Positions 1 through 7,702 of a stretch of 10,223 bases of DNA are shown here, in pieces; within the stretch, counting starts at the first letter, position 1, and every line of letters begins with the position of its first letter. The DNA is from Phycisphaerae bacterium (GTDB lineage: Bacteria; Planctomycetota; Phycisphaerae; Phycisphaerales; SM1A02): NCBI GenBank assembly GCA_002862325.1, contig PKCT01000095.1, positions 1 through 10,223 on the forward strand, given 5' to 3'. The position numbers and the translations under genes were made by a program. The notes beneath the pieces were generated by a model that saw only the letters and a program-made list of their open reading frames with translations, was not told where the DNA came from and did no database searches.

Positions 1-1
1 T

Positions 2-538
2 GCCCTGCGACGCGCTGCGGATGCCAACACCAACCCTCGTGGTGTGATGCTCGCGCTGCTTCGTCTCGGTGCGCAGCTCGATGAACAGGATGATTGTGCC
101 GGCGCCATCGAGGCCTTCGAGCGGGGCCTTGAGGTTCAGAAGGACGATCCGTTGCTTCTCAACAACCTGGCGTATTTGGAAACCCAGTGCGACGGGGATC
201 TCTACCTCGCGCTGGGCAGAAGTGAAGAGGCCGTGGAAAAGAGACCCGCGGATCCGACGTTCCGCGACACGCTGGGCACCGTGCTACTCAGAATCGCCGA
301 AAGCGAGACGTCGCCGGATGCCCGGAATGAACGTCTGGTCGCCGCCGAGCGAGAGCTTCGCAAGTCGATCAAACTCGGTGGCGAGGCATGGTCCTGGATC
401 CACCTCGCGGAGCTCAAGGCTTTTCAGGGAGACTCGGATGAGGCGAGACTTGCGCTTCGTCAAGCCTCGAACTATTCGCTCAATGCAGAGCAGAAGAAGG
501 AAATCGACCAGGTTCTCTCCGAACTCGGTGGGGGTTGA
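2..538 (+). CDS. TPR-repeat protein, C-terminal part (5' end outside window)
   Basis: The reading frame is open from the window edge to the TGA at 536-538, so this is the last 178 residues of a longer protein. The GTG-ATG at 44-49 is probably internal. The sequence shows helical tetratricopeptide-type repeats: an 'AIEAFERGLEV' helix, then 'DPLLLNNLAYLE', then 'DPTFRDTLGTVLLR', then 'AERELRKSIKLG' and 'WIHLAELKAFQGDSDEARLALRQA'. The pattern NNLAY, then P-x-DTLG, then HLAE with G-x-x-x-x-AR is common in the C-terminal TPR arrays of proteins found in exopolysaccharide and exosortase-type gene clusters. TPR arrays are protein-interaction scaffolds; the partner is not visible. The next gene is a Wzz-like chain-length protein 70 nt downstream on the same strand, so a role in polysaccharide assembly or export is inferred from context. 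Signal peptide or lipobox cannot be assessed because the N terminus is missing. Confidence 0.8.
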   Translation, partial: ALRRAADANTNPRGVMLALLRLGAQLDEQDDCAGAIEAFERGLEVQKDDPLLLNNLAYLETQCDGDLYLALGRSEEAVEKRPADPTFRDTLGTVLLRIAESETSPDARNERLVAAERELRKSIKLGGEAWSWIHLAELKAFQGDSDEARLALRQASNYSLNAEQKKEIDQVLSELGGG

Positions 539-608
539 TTCGATAAAGAAGTTGAGACATGAGGCCTGAACGCCAGAGAGAGTCCGATATCAAGCAAGAG
601 TGTTTCAC

Positions 609-2789
609 ATGAGCGTCCAATCGCCAACTCCGTCGAGATCATCCCCGCCCGGTCGGTCCGGGCCCGCGCCCGCCTCGTCCGCGGTCGCGATCGATCCCAT
701 TCGAATCGTCAGACAGCATCTGACATTGCTGATCACGACCGGGATCCTCGGGCTCGGTCTCGGCGTCGGCGTCTTCATTGTGTGGTTGATCTTCATGCCC
801 AGCTACATGGGGAGGGCCACCTTCGAGCTGGTCGGCACGCTGGGCAGCGCAGACGAAGCCATGGTGAACGACACGCGAAACGATGACCAGGTGGAACGCC
901 TGGGCAACACCGAGGCCGCAAAAGCGACCTCGACGCGCATCTTCACGGCCGTCGTCGCCGATCCGGACGTGCAGACGATCGCCTGGATGGATCAGTTCAA
1001 GGACGAGGCCGGACGCGTCAACGAGAAGGATGCCCTGATCGAACTTCAGAAGGAAGTTACAGCCTCCCATCGCAAGAAGACGCAGTTCTTCGATATTTAT
1101 TGGAAGACTCGCAAGGCCGAGGACGTACCGGTGGTGTTGACGGCGATCAAAGACGAATACATCGGTGAGCGCACACGAGAGCGCGAAGCGGACCAGGCCA
1201 CCGCGATCGAGCCGTTTCGAAACACGCGGGACGAGCTCGATGACCGGATCCAGTCCCTGGATACTGAAATCCAGACCTTCGTGACGGAGCGGCAGCTTCT
1301 CGCACGCAACGATCAGATGAGTACGCTCCAGAGGGATCTCGAGGCGCGCGAGCTCGAGCGGAACGAGGTGATCTCGAGCATCAATCAGACGCGGAGCCTG
1401 CTCGGTCAGATCGACGCGAAGCTTGCCGGCACCGCCGAGGCGTCGCAGGACGACGTGCGGGACGCGGAGCTCGATCCGGTGGTCCTCGAGGCCCTCCGGG
1501 ACATTCAGGAGCTCCGCGGTCTGGTGGCGGAGCATCGTCAGAAGTTCGGCCGGAACCACCCGCAGGTCCTCCAGAGCCAGGCGGCCCTCGACGCCCGTAT
1601 TCGGGAGAAGGATCGCAAGGTCGAGGAGATCATCCTTCGAGATCTCCAGGGGCAACGCAAGGGTGCATCCGATACCCTCGAACAGCTCGAGAGCGTTCGT
1701 ATAAAGCTCGACGAGGAGATTGAATCCGATACCGCCCGGCTCACCGATCAGGTTCAGGCGCAAACGAAGTTGAAGAAGTACGAAAAGGACCTCGAACGGC
1801 TCGAAGGGCGCAAAGCCGAGGTCCAGAGTCAGATCGATGAGATCCAGTCGATGTTCGCGCGTGACGATGCCAAGCAGGTGCAGTGGGCCGGCAGTATCGA
1901 TACGCCGCTCCTGCCTGCTTCCCCGAAGTGGTACGTGGCGATTCCCGGTACGGCGGTGGTCCTTCTGGGCACCGTGGTCGGATTCATCTTCCTGCGAGAG
2001 CTTCTCGACAAGCGCATTCGGTCTACGACCGATCTCACCGGGTTGCCGGGGGTGCGCCTGCTCGGCGTCATTCCCGATCGAAAGGACGATCCGACCGGCG
2101 TCAGCAGACCGGAGTCGGTCGTGCGGGATCAGCCGGCGTCCGTTTTGGCGGAGAGTCACCGGCAGTTCGCGGCTGCGTTCCGTCGTGCTCGTCAAGATGC
2201 GGGCGCCTCGAGCATCCTCTTCGTCGGTGGCATGCCGGGGTCCGGCACTACCTCGGTGGTCGCGAACCTCGCGAGCATCGCCGCCGCCGCCGGTCGATCC
2301 GTCTCCGTCATCGATGGAAATCTCCGCCGGCCGCGAGTGGCCGACGTCTTCGGATTCGATCCGGAGAGCGAGGGGCTCGGCGACGTCGTCGAAGGACGAG
2401 CCGATTTTGACGCGGTCATCCAGACCACGCAGGACGGAATCAAGGTGGTGACGGCCGGAACGCCGAAGTCCCGAATCTTCGAGCGACTCGACTCGACCGA
2501 TTTTCGTGCGGTGGTCGAGAAGGCTCGCGAGATCTCCGACGTGGTGCTCGTCGACGGACCGCCGGTCATCGTCGCGAGCGAGGCGATGGGCATGGCCGAT
2601 CAGGTCGAGGCGACGGTACTGGTGGTTCGGGCGTACAGCGAACAGCGCGGGCTCGTCGCGCGTCTCGTGCGGCAGTTGCGCGAGCAACCGAGTGCGTTCC
2701 TCGGGGTCCTTCTGAATCGACCCCGATACACCGCCGGCGGGTACTTCAAGCGAAACTACCAGGCGATCGCCAGCTACGCCGACGAATGA
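609..2789 (+). CDS. Wzz-type polysaccharide chain-length protein fused to a degenerate BY-kinase domain
   Basis: 726 aa from ATG 609, which follows AAGAG at 596-600. An in-frame GTG at 600 would add three residues. A Ser/Pro-rich cytoplasmic start is followed by a first membrane segment (about 38-63), a long periplasmic coiled coil (about 195-417) with the conserved 'NHPQVLQSQAALDARI' stretch, and a second membrane segment (about 443-462) preceded by the Pro-rich 'TPLLPASPKW' typical of Wzz proteins. A cytoplasmic P-loop domain follows (about 520-726). This is the Wzc/EpsB-like layout: an oligomer that sets chain length and couples synthesis to export. The ATPase motifs are odd. Walker A reads G-MPGS-G-T-T (541-548), with Thr547 where the catalytic Lys belongs. 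Walker A' reads VIDGNLRRP, with Asp569 kept but the second Asp replaced by Asn571. Walker B VLVDGPP keeps Asp649. The C terminus carries spaced tyrosines 707, 712, 717 and 723. A kinase-dead regulator or scaffold seems likelier than an active autokinase. Confidence 0.9.
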   Translation: MSVQSPTPSRSSPPGRSGPAPASSAVAIDPIRIVRQHLTLLITTGILGLGLGVGVFIVWLIFMPSYMGRATFELVGTLGSADEAMVNDTRNDDQVERLGNTEAAKATSTRIFTAVVADPDVQTIAWMDQFKDEAGRVNEKDALIELQKEVTASHRKKTQFFDIYWKTRKAEDVPVVLTAIKDEYIGERTREREADQATAIEPFRNTRDELDDRIQSLDTEIQTFVTERQLLARNDQMSTLQRDLEARELERNEVISSINQTRSLLGQIDAKLAGTAEASQDDVRDAELDPVVLEALRDIQELRGLVAEHRQKFGRNHPQVLQSQAALDARIREKDRKVEEIILRDLQGQRKGASDTLEQLESVRIKLDEEIESDTARLTDQVQAQTKLKKYEKDLERLEGRKAEVQSQIDEIQSMFARDDAKQVQWAGSIDTPLLPASPKWYVAIPGTAVVLLGTVVGFIFLRELLDKRIRSTTDLTGLPGVRLLGVIPDRKDDPTGVSRPESVVRDQPASVLAESHRQFAAAFRRARQDAGASSILFVGGMPGSGTTSVVANLASIAAAAGRSVSVIDGNLRRPRVADVFGFDPESEGLGDVVEGRADFDAVIQTTQDGIKVVTAGTPKSRIFERLDSTDFRAVVEKAREISDVVLVDGPPVIVASEAMGMADQVEATVLVVRAYSEQRGLVARLVRQLREQPSAFLGVLLNRPRYTAGGYFKRNYQAIASYADE

Positions 2790-2827
2790 GTTGGTGGTGC
2801 GTTCGACGACGAGTTGTGACAGGCCGG

Positions 2828-2845
2828 CTCGAGGGATTCCCCGAG
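2828..2845 (+). other. Possible RNA hairpin between the Wzz-like and SDR genes
   Basis: Within the 78-nt gap, CTCG-A-GGG, a 3-nt ATT loop and CCC-CGAG can form a 7-bp stem with one bulged A. It lies 22 nt before the TTG start of the next gene and is not followed by a T tract, so it does not look like a rho-independent terminator. It could affect translation of the SDR gene or be incidental in GC-rich DNA. The rest of the gap shows no convincing promoter. Confidence 0.25.
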
Positions 2846-2867
2846 AGAATCGAGTAGAGAGACTCCA

Positions 2868-3857
2868 TTGGCTGCATCCGAATCAATTCTCGTCACGGGG
2901 GGTGCCGGGTTCATCGGGTCGCACTTGGTGGAGCGTCTCCTGGGCCGAGGCGATCGCGTCACGGTGGTGGACGATCTCTCAACGGGTGATACGGCGAATC
3001 TGGCGAATGCCACCGCGAGTTTCGGGGAACGACTCGATGTGGTCGTGGGCCGCGTCTCCGACGTGATCGAGGATGTCGCGACCAGTCGGTCGTTCGATGC
3101 GATCTACCACCTCGCGGCCGCGGTCGGAGTCCAATTGGTGGTCGACCGGCCGATCCACACCATCGAGACGAACATCCACGAAACGTCGTCCGTCCTTGCG
3201 GTCGCCGCTCGGAACTCGACTCGAATACTCATCGCTTCGACGAGCGAGGTGTACGGAAAGGGCGTGAAGACGCCCATGGCCGAGGACGACGACGTCGTCT
3301 ACGGGCCCACAACCGTGCCGCGATGGTCCTATGCGGCATCGAAGGCGATCGACGAGTACCTTGGACTCGCTCATCACCACACCCACGGACTTCCCGTCGT
3401 GATCGTCCGGCTCTTCAACACCGTCGGCCCGAGGCAGCGTGGTGAATACGGGATGGTCCTTCCGCGTTTCGTCAGAGCGGCCATGTCCGGTGTCCCCCTC
3501 GAGGTCTACGGTGACGGCCGTCAATCGCGATGCTTCTGCGATGTCCGGGACGTCGTGCCGGCCTTGACCGACCTCATGGCGACCGAAGCGTCGGATGGCG
3601 TCGTCTTCAATCTTGGCCACGACGAGCCGATCGAGATCGGAGCCTTGGCGGCCCTCGTCGTCGAGACCCTGGGTAGCGACAGCGAGATCAGGAATCTCGA
3701 CTACGAAGACGTGTTCGACGGCCGATTCGAGGATCTGAGGGTGAGGCAGCCCGATCTTGGTCGGATCGGGAACGCGATCGGTTTCAGACCCAGCATTCCC
3801 TTGGAGAAGACCATCGCGGACCTGGCCGAGGCGTTGACGTCGGAGGTGAACCGATGA
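2868..3857 (+). CDS. NAD-dependent nucleotide-sugar epimerase/dehydratase (extended SDR family)
   Basis: 329 aa. An N-terminal Rossmann fold starts at once: TGGAGFIGS, with glycines 11, 14 and 17 binding NAD(P). 'VVDDLSTG' (33-40) is the usual acidic end of beta-2. The active site shows 'STSEVYG' (124-130, Glu127) and the catalytic pair Tyr155/Lys159 in 'SYAASK'. The sugar-nucleotide part has 'RLFNTVGPRQ' (181-190) and 'YGDGRQSRCFCDVRD' (214-228), then 'FEDLRVRQPDL' near the C terminus. These place it with UDP-glucuronate decarboxylase, UDP-glucose 4-epimerase and GDP-mannose 4,6-dehydratase relatives. The Ser-Glu in the STSEVYG motif leans to a decarboxylase/dehydratase-like enzyme, but the exact substrate cannot be told. 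The start is TTG: from the in-frame stop at 2817-2819 to the glycine motif there is no ATG or GTG, and TAGAGAGA (2855-2862) lies just upstream. It probably supplies a sugar nucleotide for the polysaccharide made by its neighbours. Confidence 0.9.
   Translation: MAASESILVTGGAGFIGSHLVERLLGRGDRVTVVDDLSTGDTANLANATASFGERLDVVVGRVSDVIEDVATSRSFDAIYHLAAAVGVQLVVDRPIHTIETNIHETSSVLAVAARNSTRILIASTSEVYGKGVKTPMAEDDDVVYGPTTVPRWSYAASKAIDEYLGLAHHHTHGLPVVIVRLFNTVGPRQRGEYGMVLPRFVRAAMSGVPLEVYGDGRQSRCFCDVRDVVPALTDLMATEASDGVVFNLGHDEPIEIGALAALVVETLGSDSEIRNLDYEDVFDGRFEDLRVRQPDLGRIGNAIGFRPSIPLEKTIADLAEALTSEVNR
3842..3849 (+). promoter_or_regulatory. Strong ribosome binding site for the WecA-like gene
   Basis: GGAGGTGA lies 4 nt before the ATG at 3854, inside the last codons of the SDR gene, whose stop overlaps the start as ATGA. 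It fixes the start of the transferase and implies translational coupling of the two genes. It is the best Shine-Dalgarno match on the + strand of this window. Confidence 0.75.
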
Positions 3858-5422
3858 CGAGTGCTCTTCCCCAATACGACGTGAGCCTTCAACCGGCGGA
3901 TTCCGACCTCTTCTCGGAGATCCTCGAGATCTGGAATTCGCTCTTCACGCCAGCGATCGACCAGGGACCGGACGTCGTACCGAGCGTGAACTCGCTCCTC
4001 AATGCCTTCCTACCGATCGTACTGATCGGTTTCGTCGTGACGCTCGTCCTCTCGCCGTTGGCACGCTGGGTCGCAATCAAGCTCGACATCGTCGATCGTC
4101 CCGACGGCAAGCGGAAGATCCACACCTATCCGATCGCCTACCTCGGTGGTGCCGCGGTCTTCGCGGGGGTCGTGGCTGGTATCTTCACGTTCGACATACT
4201 CATGAGATTCGACGTCCCGAAGGGTGAGGGCTGGCTGCTCGCCGACTATCCCCCCGTGCCCCTCGCGGTCGTCTTCGGCCTGTTCGCGATCTTCGTGACC
4301 GGCCTGCTCGACGACGTCTTCCATTGGGATCCGAGGCTGAAGATCGCCGGGCAGTTGATCGCGGCGGCGGCGCTGGCGTTGACGGACGTCGGTACCGGGG
4401 CCATGCAGGGGCTGATCAGCCCGTTGATCGGCGCCATGATTCCCGATGCGGTGCAGGCGGTGACCATCGACGCCTCGAGCTTGACGCTCTCGGTGTGGTC
4501 GACGGTGGATCCCGTGGGGATGACCGACGCCTGGCGATACGTCCCTTGGTTGACCGCGGACGGGGTCTACTACTGGATCGGGGTCGCTTTCATCGGAGTG
4601 ATGGTGCTGGGGGCGTGCAACGCGGCGAATCTCATCGACGGTCTCGACGGGCTCTTGAGCGGCTCCGTCTCGATCATGGCGATCGGATTCGCGATCGTCG
4701 CGGTCATGCTTGCCGTCATGGACGTACAGGAGCGCCTCGACTTCGAGGCCCAGATCGCCTTGCAGGCGGGGATGACGCAGACCGGACTCGGCGACGGCGA
4801 TTTCTCGGCGGTCGTGATCGATCCTTCCAGCCAGCTCGCGGACGTTCCGGAATCGCCCTTACGATCGCAGGCCGAGGTGGATCCGATGGCCGGTGCGAGA
4901 ATCGCGATCGCGCTCGCGGTGCTCGGTGCCTGTCTCGGCTTCCTACCCTTCAACTTCAATCCCGCGGTGATGTTCCTCGGCGATGCCGGTAGCCTGATGC
5001 TCGGTTTCCTGTGCGCCGTACTGATCATCACGCTCGGCAGTGAAGGCCGCACCCACTACGTTGTGGCCGGATTGTTGATTTTCGCGCTGCCGATCATGGA
5101 CACCGTGCTCGCCATCATTCGACGAAAGCTCTCGGGGATGTCGATGTCGACCGCGGACAAGAACCACATTCACCACATGGTTCTCCGCGCTTGCGGCGGT
5201 GTGAAGAAAGCGGTCTTCTGCTTGTACGGATTGAATCTGCTCTTCGTGTCGCTCGGGGTCGGCCTGGCCATGACCGTGGCATTCGGTGGTGCTCGCTACC
5301 TTCTGGTGTACGGGGCCGCCATCCTGATCTTCGGCTTCATCGGGGCGATCGCAGTGAAGAGCGCGCTTCGCGACCGATGGCTTCAGCACGAGGGTACCGA
5401 CGAGTCGGCCTCGAGCGGCTGA
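3854..5422 (+). CDS. WecA/MraY-family polyprenyl-phosphate glycosyl-1-phosphate transferase
   Basis: 522 aa, polytopic membrane protein. The family moves a sugar-1-phosphate from a UDP-sugar to undecaprenyl phosphate at the inner face of the membrane, the first step of lipid-linked glycan assembly. Motifs in order: 'DRPDGKRKIHTYPIAYLGG' (81-99), the Mg-binding Asp pair in 'GLLDDVF' (150-156, Asp153-Asp154), 'NAANLIDGLDGL' (256-267), 'PAVMFLGDAGS' (370-380, Asp377) and 'DKNHIHH' (435-441). The HIHH motif and the DRP-KRK-H-P opening favour the WecA/TagO/WbpL branch over MraY. It is longer than usual (WecA-like proteins are about 350-400 aa). There is a hydrophilic, acidic 50-residue N-terminal extension, an enlarged stretch at about 178-235, and an insert of about 58 residues at 288-345 after the DGLDG helix. 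A last membrane segment lies at 484-501. The start overlaps the SDR stop. It probably initiates the exopolysaccharide or O-antigen-like chain controlled by the upstream Wzz-like protein. The donor sugar is unknown. Confidence 0.93.
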   Translation: MTSALPQYDVSLQPADSDLFSEILEIWNSLFTPAIDQGPDVVPSVNSLLNAFLPIVLIGFVVTLVLSPLARWVAIKLDIVDRPDGKRKIHTYPIAYLGGAAVFAGVVAGIFTFDILMRFDVPKGEGWLLADYPPVPLAVVFGLFAIFVTGLLDDVFHWDPRLKIAGQLIAAAALALTDVGTGAMQGLISPLIGAMIPDAVQAVTIDASSLTLSVWSTVDPVGMTDAWRYVPWLTADGVYYWIGVAFIGVMVLGACNAANLIDGLDGLLSGSVSIMAIGFAIVAVMLAVMDVQERLDFEAQIALQAGMTQTGLGDGDFSAVVIDPSSQLADVPESPLRSQAEVDPMAGARIAIALAVLGACLGFLPFNFNPAVMFLGDAGSLMLGFLCAVLIITLGSEGRTHYVVAGLLIFALPIMDTVLAIIRRKLSGMSMSTADKNHIHHMVLRACGGVKKAVFCLYGLNLLFVSLGVGLAMTVAFGGARYLLVYGAAILIFGFIGAIAVKSALRDRWLQHEGTDESASSG

Positions 5423-5450
5423 GGCCGTCACCCGCCGTCCCAAGGATCGG

Positions 5451-5469
5451 ATCGATCATCGATCATCGA
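5451..5469. repeat. 7-bp tandem repeat over the ftsI stop, in the convergent gap
   Basis: ATCGATC is repeated about 2.7 times, and the overlapping GATCGAT-C-ATCGATC is a near-perfect inverted repeat (5450-5464). It spans the end of the 40-nt gap between the two convergent genes and the stop codon of ftsI (5463-5465). A small stem (GATCG, loop ATCAT, CGATC) is possible, but no T tract follows on either strand, so a terminator role is only a weak suggestion. The rest of the gap (5423-5450) shows nothing recognisable. Confidence 0.35.
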
Positions 5470-7697
5470 GCGTCGACGATCGCGTTCGCGTCGGCGGTCT
5501 TGTCCGACGGGACGCCGAGATACACCAGAGTGAAGTCGATCACGTCGCGGACGACACGTCCGGCCGAGTAGCCACCGCCGTATCCCATGCCGTTCCCGTC
5601 GAGGTTCGCGCCCGCATGCTTGTCCGGGTCCTGGAGTCCGCATGCGACGATGAGGCGCGGAGCGTCGAATGGGGCACCCGCGATGAAGTTTGGCATGTAC
5701 CGATCCTCGTGGTGACCGTTCGACTTCCATGAGCCATCCTCCTGGAGGTCGTAGCGATTCATCTGAGGCGTGCCCGACTTCCCGAAGATCCGGTACCGGT
5801 CGCTCGCCGCCTTGCGGCCCGTTCCATCGGGGCCGACGACCTGTTCGAGCGTTTCTCGCGTGACTCTGACCGACTCGGAGGAGATCGCTCGGGGCGCTGG
5901 CGTGTTGAACGTCTGGATCTCGGAAGGACGTACGAGATTCAGAAGGGGAACGCCTCCGTCCGGTCGCGCGATCGCGCAGAACGCTCGGACGAGCTGCAAG
6001 GGCGTCATCGAGATCTCCTGGCCGAAGCTGACCGAGAGCTGGGTGTACAGGCGGTGCCAGTTCTCGGGACTCGAGACCATGGCGACCTGTTCAGCCGGCC
6101 CCATGTCGATTCCGGTGCGGTCTCGAAGACCGAAGCGCGTGATCATCTCCTGCATCTGCCCGCTCGTCATTCGTTCGGCGACGAAGGCCATCCCGGTGTT
6201 CAGACTCTTGATCAGGGACTTTCGGAAGTCGGCGTCCTCGTGGCCGTAGGTGTCTCGAATCCGCCTTCGGTGGCGTCCCGAGGTGAAGACGTGTCCGGGG
6301 TTCGCGAAACCGCCTCCGGGCGTCGGGAGGATCTCGTCCGGCTGCGCGGCGCCCTGGTCGATCGCCCACGACCAGAAGAGCGCCTTGAAGGTCGAACCGG
6401 GTTCGAACGTGTCGGTCCAGACGCGGTTGCGTTGATGGCTGGGGCCCAGGCCGCCCGGGTCGCGTGCGGGATCGAGATCGATCTCGCGCCAGCCGCCGCG
6501 GTCGCGAGCGCGATCGTTGTGCAGTACGTCGACCGCCGCGAGAATCTCGCCGGTGAGTGGATCGGCCACGACGATCCAGCCGCCGACCGCGTGATGGTCG
6601 TCGATGGCCTCACGAAGCCTCGACTCCGCGTATCGCTGGATCTCGAGATCGATCGTGAGCATGACCGCGTCGCCATCCCGCCCGGGTTCGAAGTCGCCGT
6701 CGTCGACGAACAGAGTGTCGCCCGTCGCCGCGACGGTCCGCTTCAGGGTTCCATGACGCGCCTGTAGGATCCCTTCCCGCGCGGCCTCCACGCCGCTCGC
6801 ACCGCGTTGGATCGGATATCGACGCATCAGGCGAGTCAGGCCTTCGCGGTCGGTGATGTCCAGGAGGAGGTGCCGCGGCGGGGTTCGCTGGCCGATCTGG
6901 AACGAACGCACGCTTCGTACGATCTCCGGTGAGAGTCGAATCGCGCTGGCGAGCACGACGGGCCGGGTCGAATCCTCGAGCCGCCGACGGATCTCCCCCG
7001 GACCGATGCCGAGGACGTCGGCCAGATGGGCCTCGACGGCACGGATTCCGGTGTCGGCGGGAATCTCGCGCTGTTCGCACCATCGTCGCAGTCCCGCGAC
7101 GTCGACCGTCACATTCGAAGCGAGACGGTCGAGTTCCCTGGGCGCGGGGCCCCACTCGACGGCTCGAACGTCGCCGATGAGCGGTGCCGCCGCACTGTCC
7201 TCGAGACATCGGCGGACCGGACGGCGATCGAGGATGATCCCGCGGACCCTCTCGCCCTCGACCGTCAGTTTTCGAAGTCGGTCGGGCTCGAGGTAGGGGA
7301 GGTCTTCGGCACGAGCCAACCGGACGTATCGAGCGTCGTCCCGCTGACGCAACCTGTCCAGGACCTGCGTCGAATCGAGCCCGGTGACGTTCGAGATCTC
7401 CTGCGCGACCCGGTCCCTCCGATCGACGCCGTTCCCACGAAGGACCTTGACGTCCACGGCGAGGTCCCGTCCGAGTACCGACGCCGCGAGCACTCGTCCA
7501 CGTCGATCGAGAATCGGGCCCCGGAATGCGAAATCGACACTCGATCGGGTTCTTCTGCCGAGATTGGCATCGAGCCGATCGTTCGGCACCGTCTCCAGAT
7601 GCATCACTCGTACGAGACCGGCAAGCAGGAGGAGCATGGTGCCCCCGAGCATGATCGTCATCACCCGATCACGACGTCTCTCCTTCGGATCGGGCAC
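5463..7697 (-). CDS. ftsI: Class B penicillin-binding protein, FtsI type (septal transpeptidase)
   Basis: 744 aa from GTG 7697. One N-terminal membrane anchor (about 13-31) is followed by the class B opening 'RGPILDRRGRVLA' (59-70) and a pedestal region. 'GASGVE' (299-304) and 'LTIDLEIQ' (347-354) lead into the transpeptidase domain, with 'VVADPLTGEILA' at 376-387. The three penicillin-binding motifs are complete: STFK (Ser435 nucleophile, Lys438), SLN (498-500) and KSGT (640-643). It cross-links peptidoglycan at the septum from the periplasmic side. No PASTA domain is present. The pedestal is long: 97-175 and 221-304 look like two copies of one module. The open frame runs up to 7982, but the part above 7697 overlaps the ftsL-like gene in another frame and is basic and low-complexity. 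GGAGG at 7707-7711 decides for the GTG. It lies 5 nt after the ftsL-like stop. The position after ftsL supports ftsI over mrdA. Confidence 0.92.
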   Translation of the reverse strand: MPDPKERRRDRVMTIMLGGTMLLLLAGLVRVMHLETVPNDRLDANLGRRTRSSVDFAFRGPILDRRGRVLAASVLGRDLAVDVKVLRGNGVDRRDRVAQEISNVTGLDSTQVLDRLRQRDDARYVRLARAEDLPYLEPDRLRKLTVEGERVRGIILDRRPVRRCLEDSAAAPLIGDVRAVEWGPAPRELDRLASNVTVDVAGLRRWCEQREIPADTGIRAVEAHLADVLGIGPGEIRRRLEDSTRPVVLASAIRLSPEIVRSVRSFQIGQRTPPRHLLLDITDREGLTRLMRRYPIQRGASGVEAAREGILQARHGTLKRTVAATGDTLFVDDGDFEPGRDGDAVMLTIDLEIQRYAESRLREAIDDHHAVGGWIVVADPLTGEILAAVDVLHNDRARDRGGWREIDLDPARDPGGLGPSHQRNRVWTDTFEPGSTFKALFWSWAIDQGAAQPDEILPTPGGGFANPGHVFTSGRHRRRIRDTYGHEDADFRKSLIKSLNTGMAFVAERMTSGQMQEMITRFGLRDRTGIDMGPAEQVAMVSSPENWHRLYTQLSVSFGQEISMTPLQLVRAFCAIARPDGGVPLLNLVRPSEIQTFNTPAPRAISSESVRVTRETLEQVVGPDGTGRKAASDRYRIFGKSGTPQMNRYDLQEDGSWKSNGHHEDRYMPNFIAGAPFDAPRLIVACGLQDPDKHAGANLDGNGMGYGGGYSAGRVVRDVIDFTLVYLGVPSDKTADANAIVDAR

Positions 7698-7702
7698 GTT
7701 GA

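Noticed and set aside
552..593. Possible sigma-70 promoter (TTGAGA at 552 and TATCAA at 588) before the Wzz-like gene
   Set aside because: The spacing is 30 nt, far from the 16-18 nt needed, and no better pair is present.
639..2687. 682-aa open frame on the - strand opposite the Wzz-like gene
   Set aside because: It is a mirror of a long GC-rich gene. The product is a low-complexity mix rich in Arg, Asp and His without domains, while the + strand shows clear Wzz and P-loop motifs.
6054..6767. 237-aa open frame on the + strand opposite ftsI
   Set aside because: It lies opposite the transpeptidase domain, which has all three catalytic motifs on the - strand; no independent evidence of coding.
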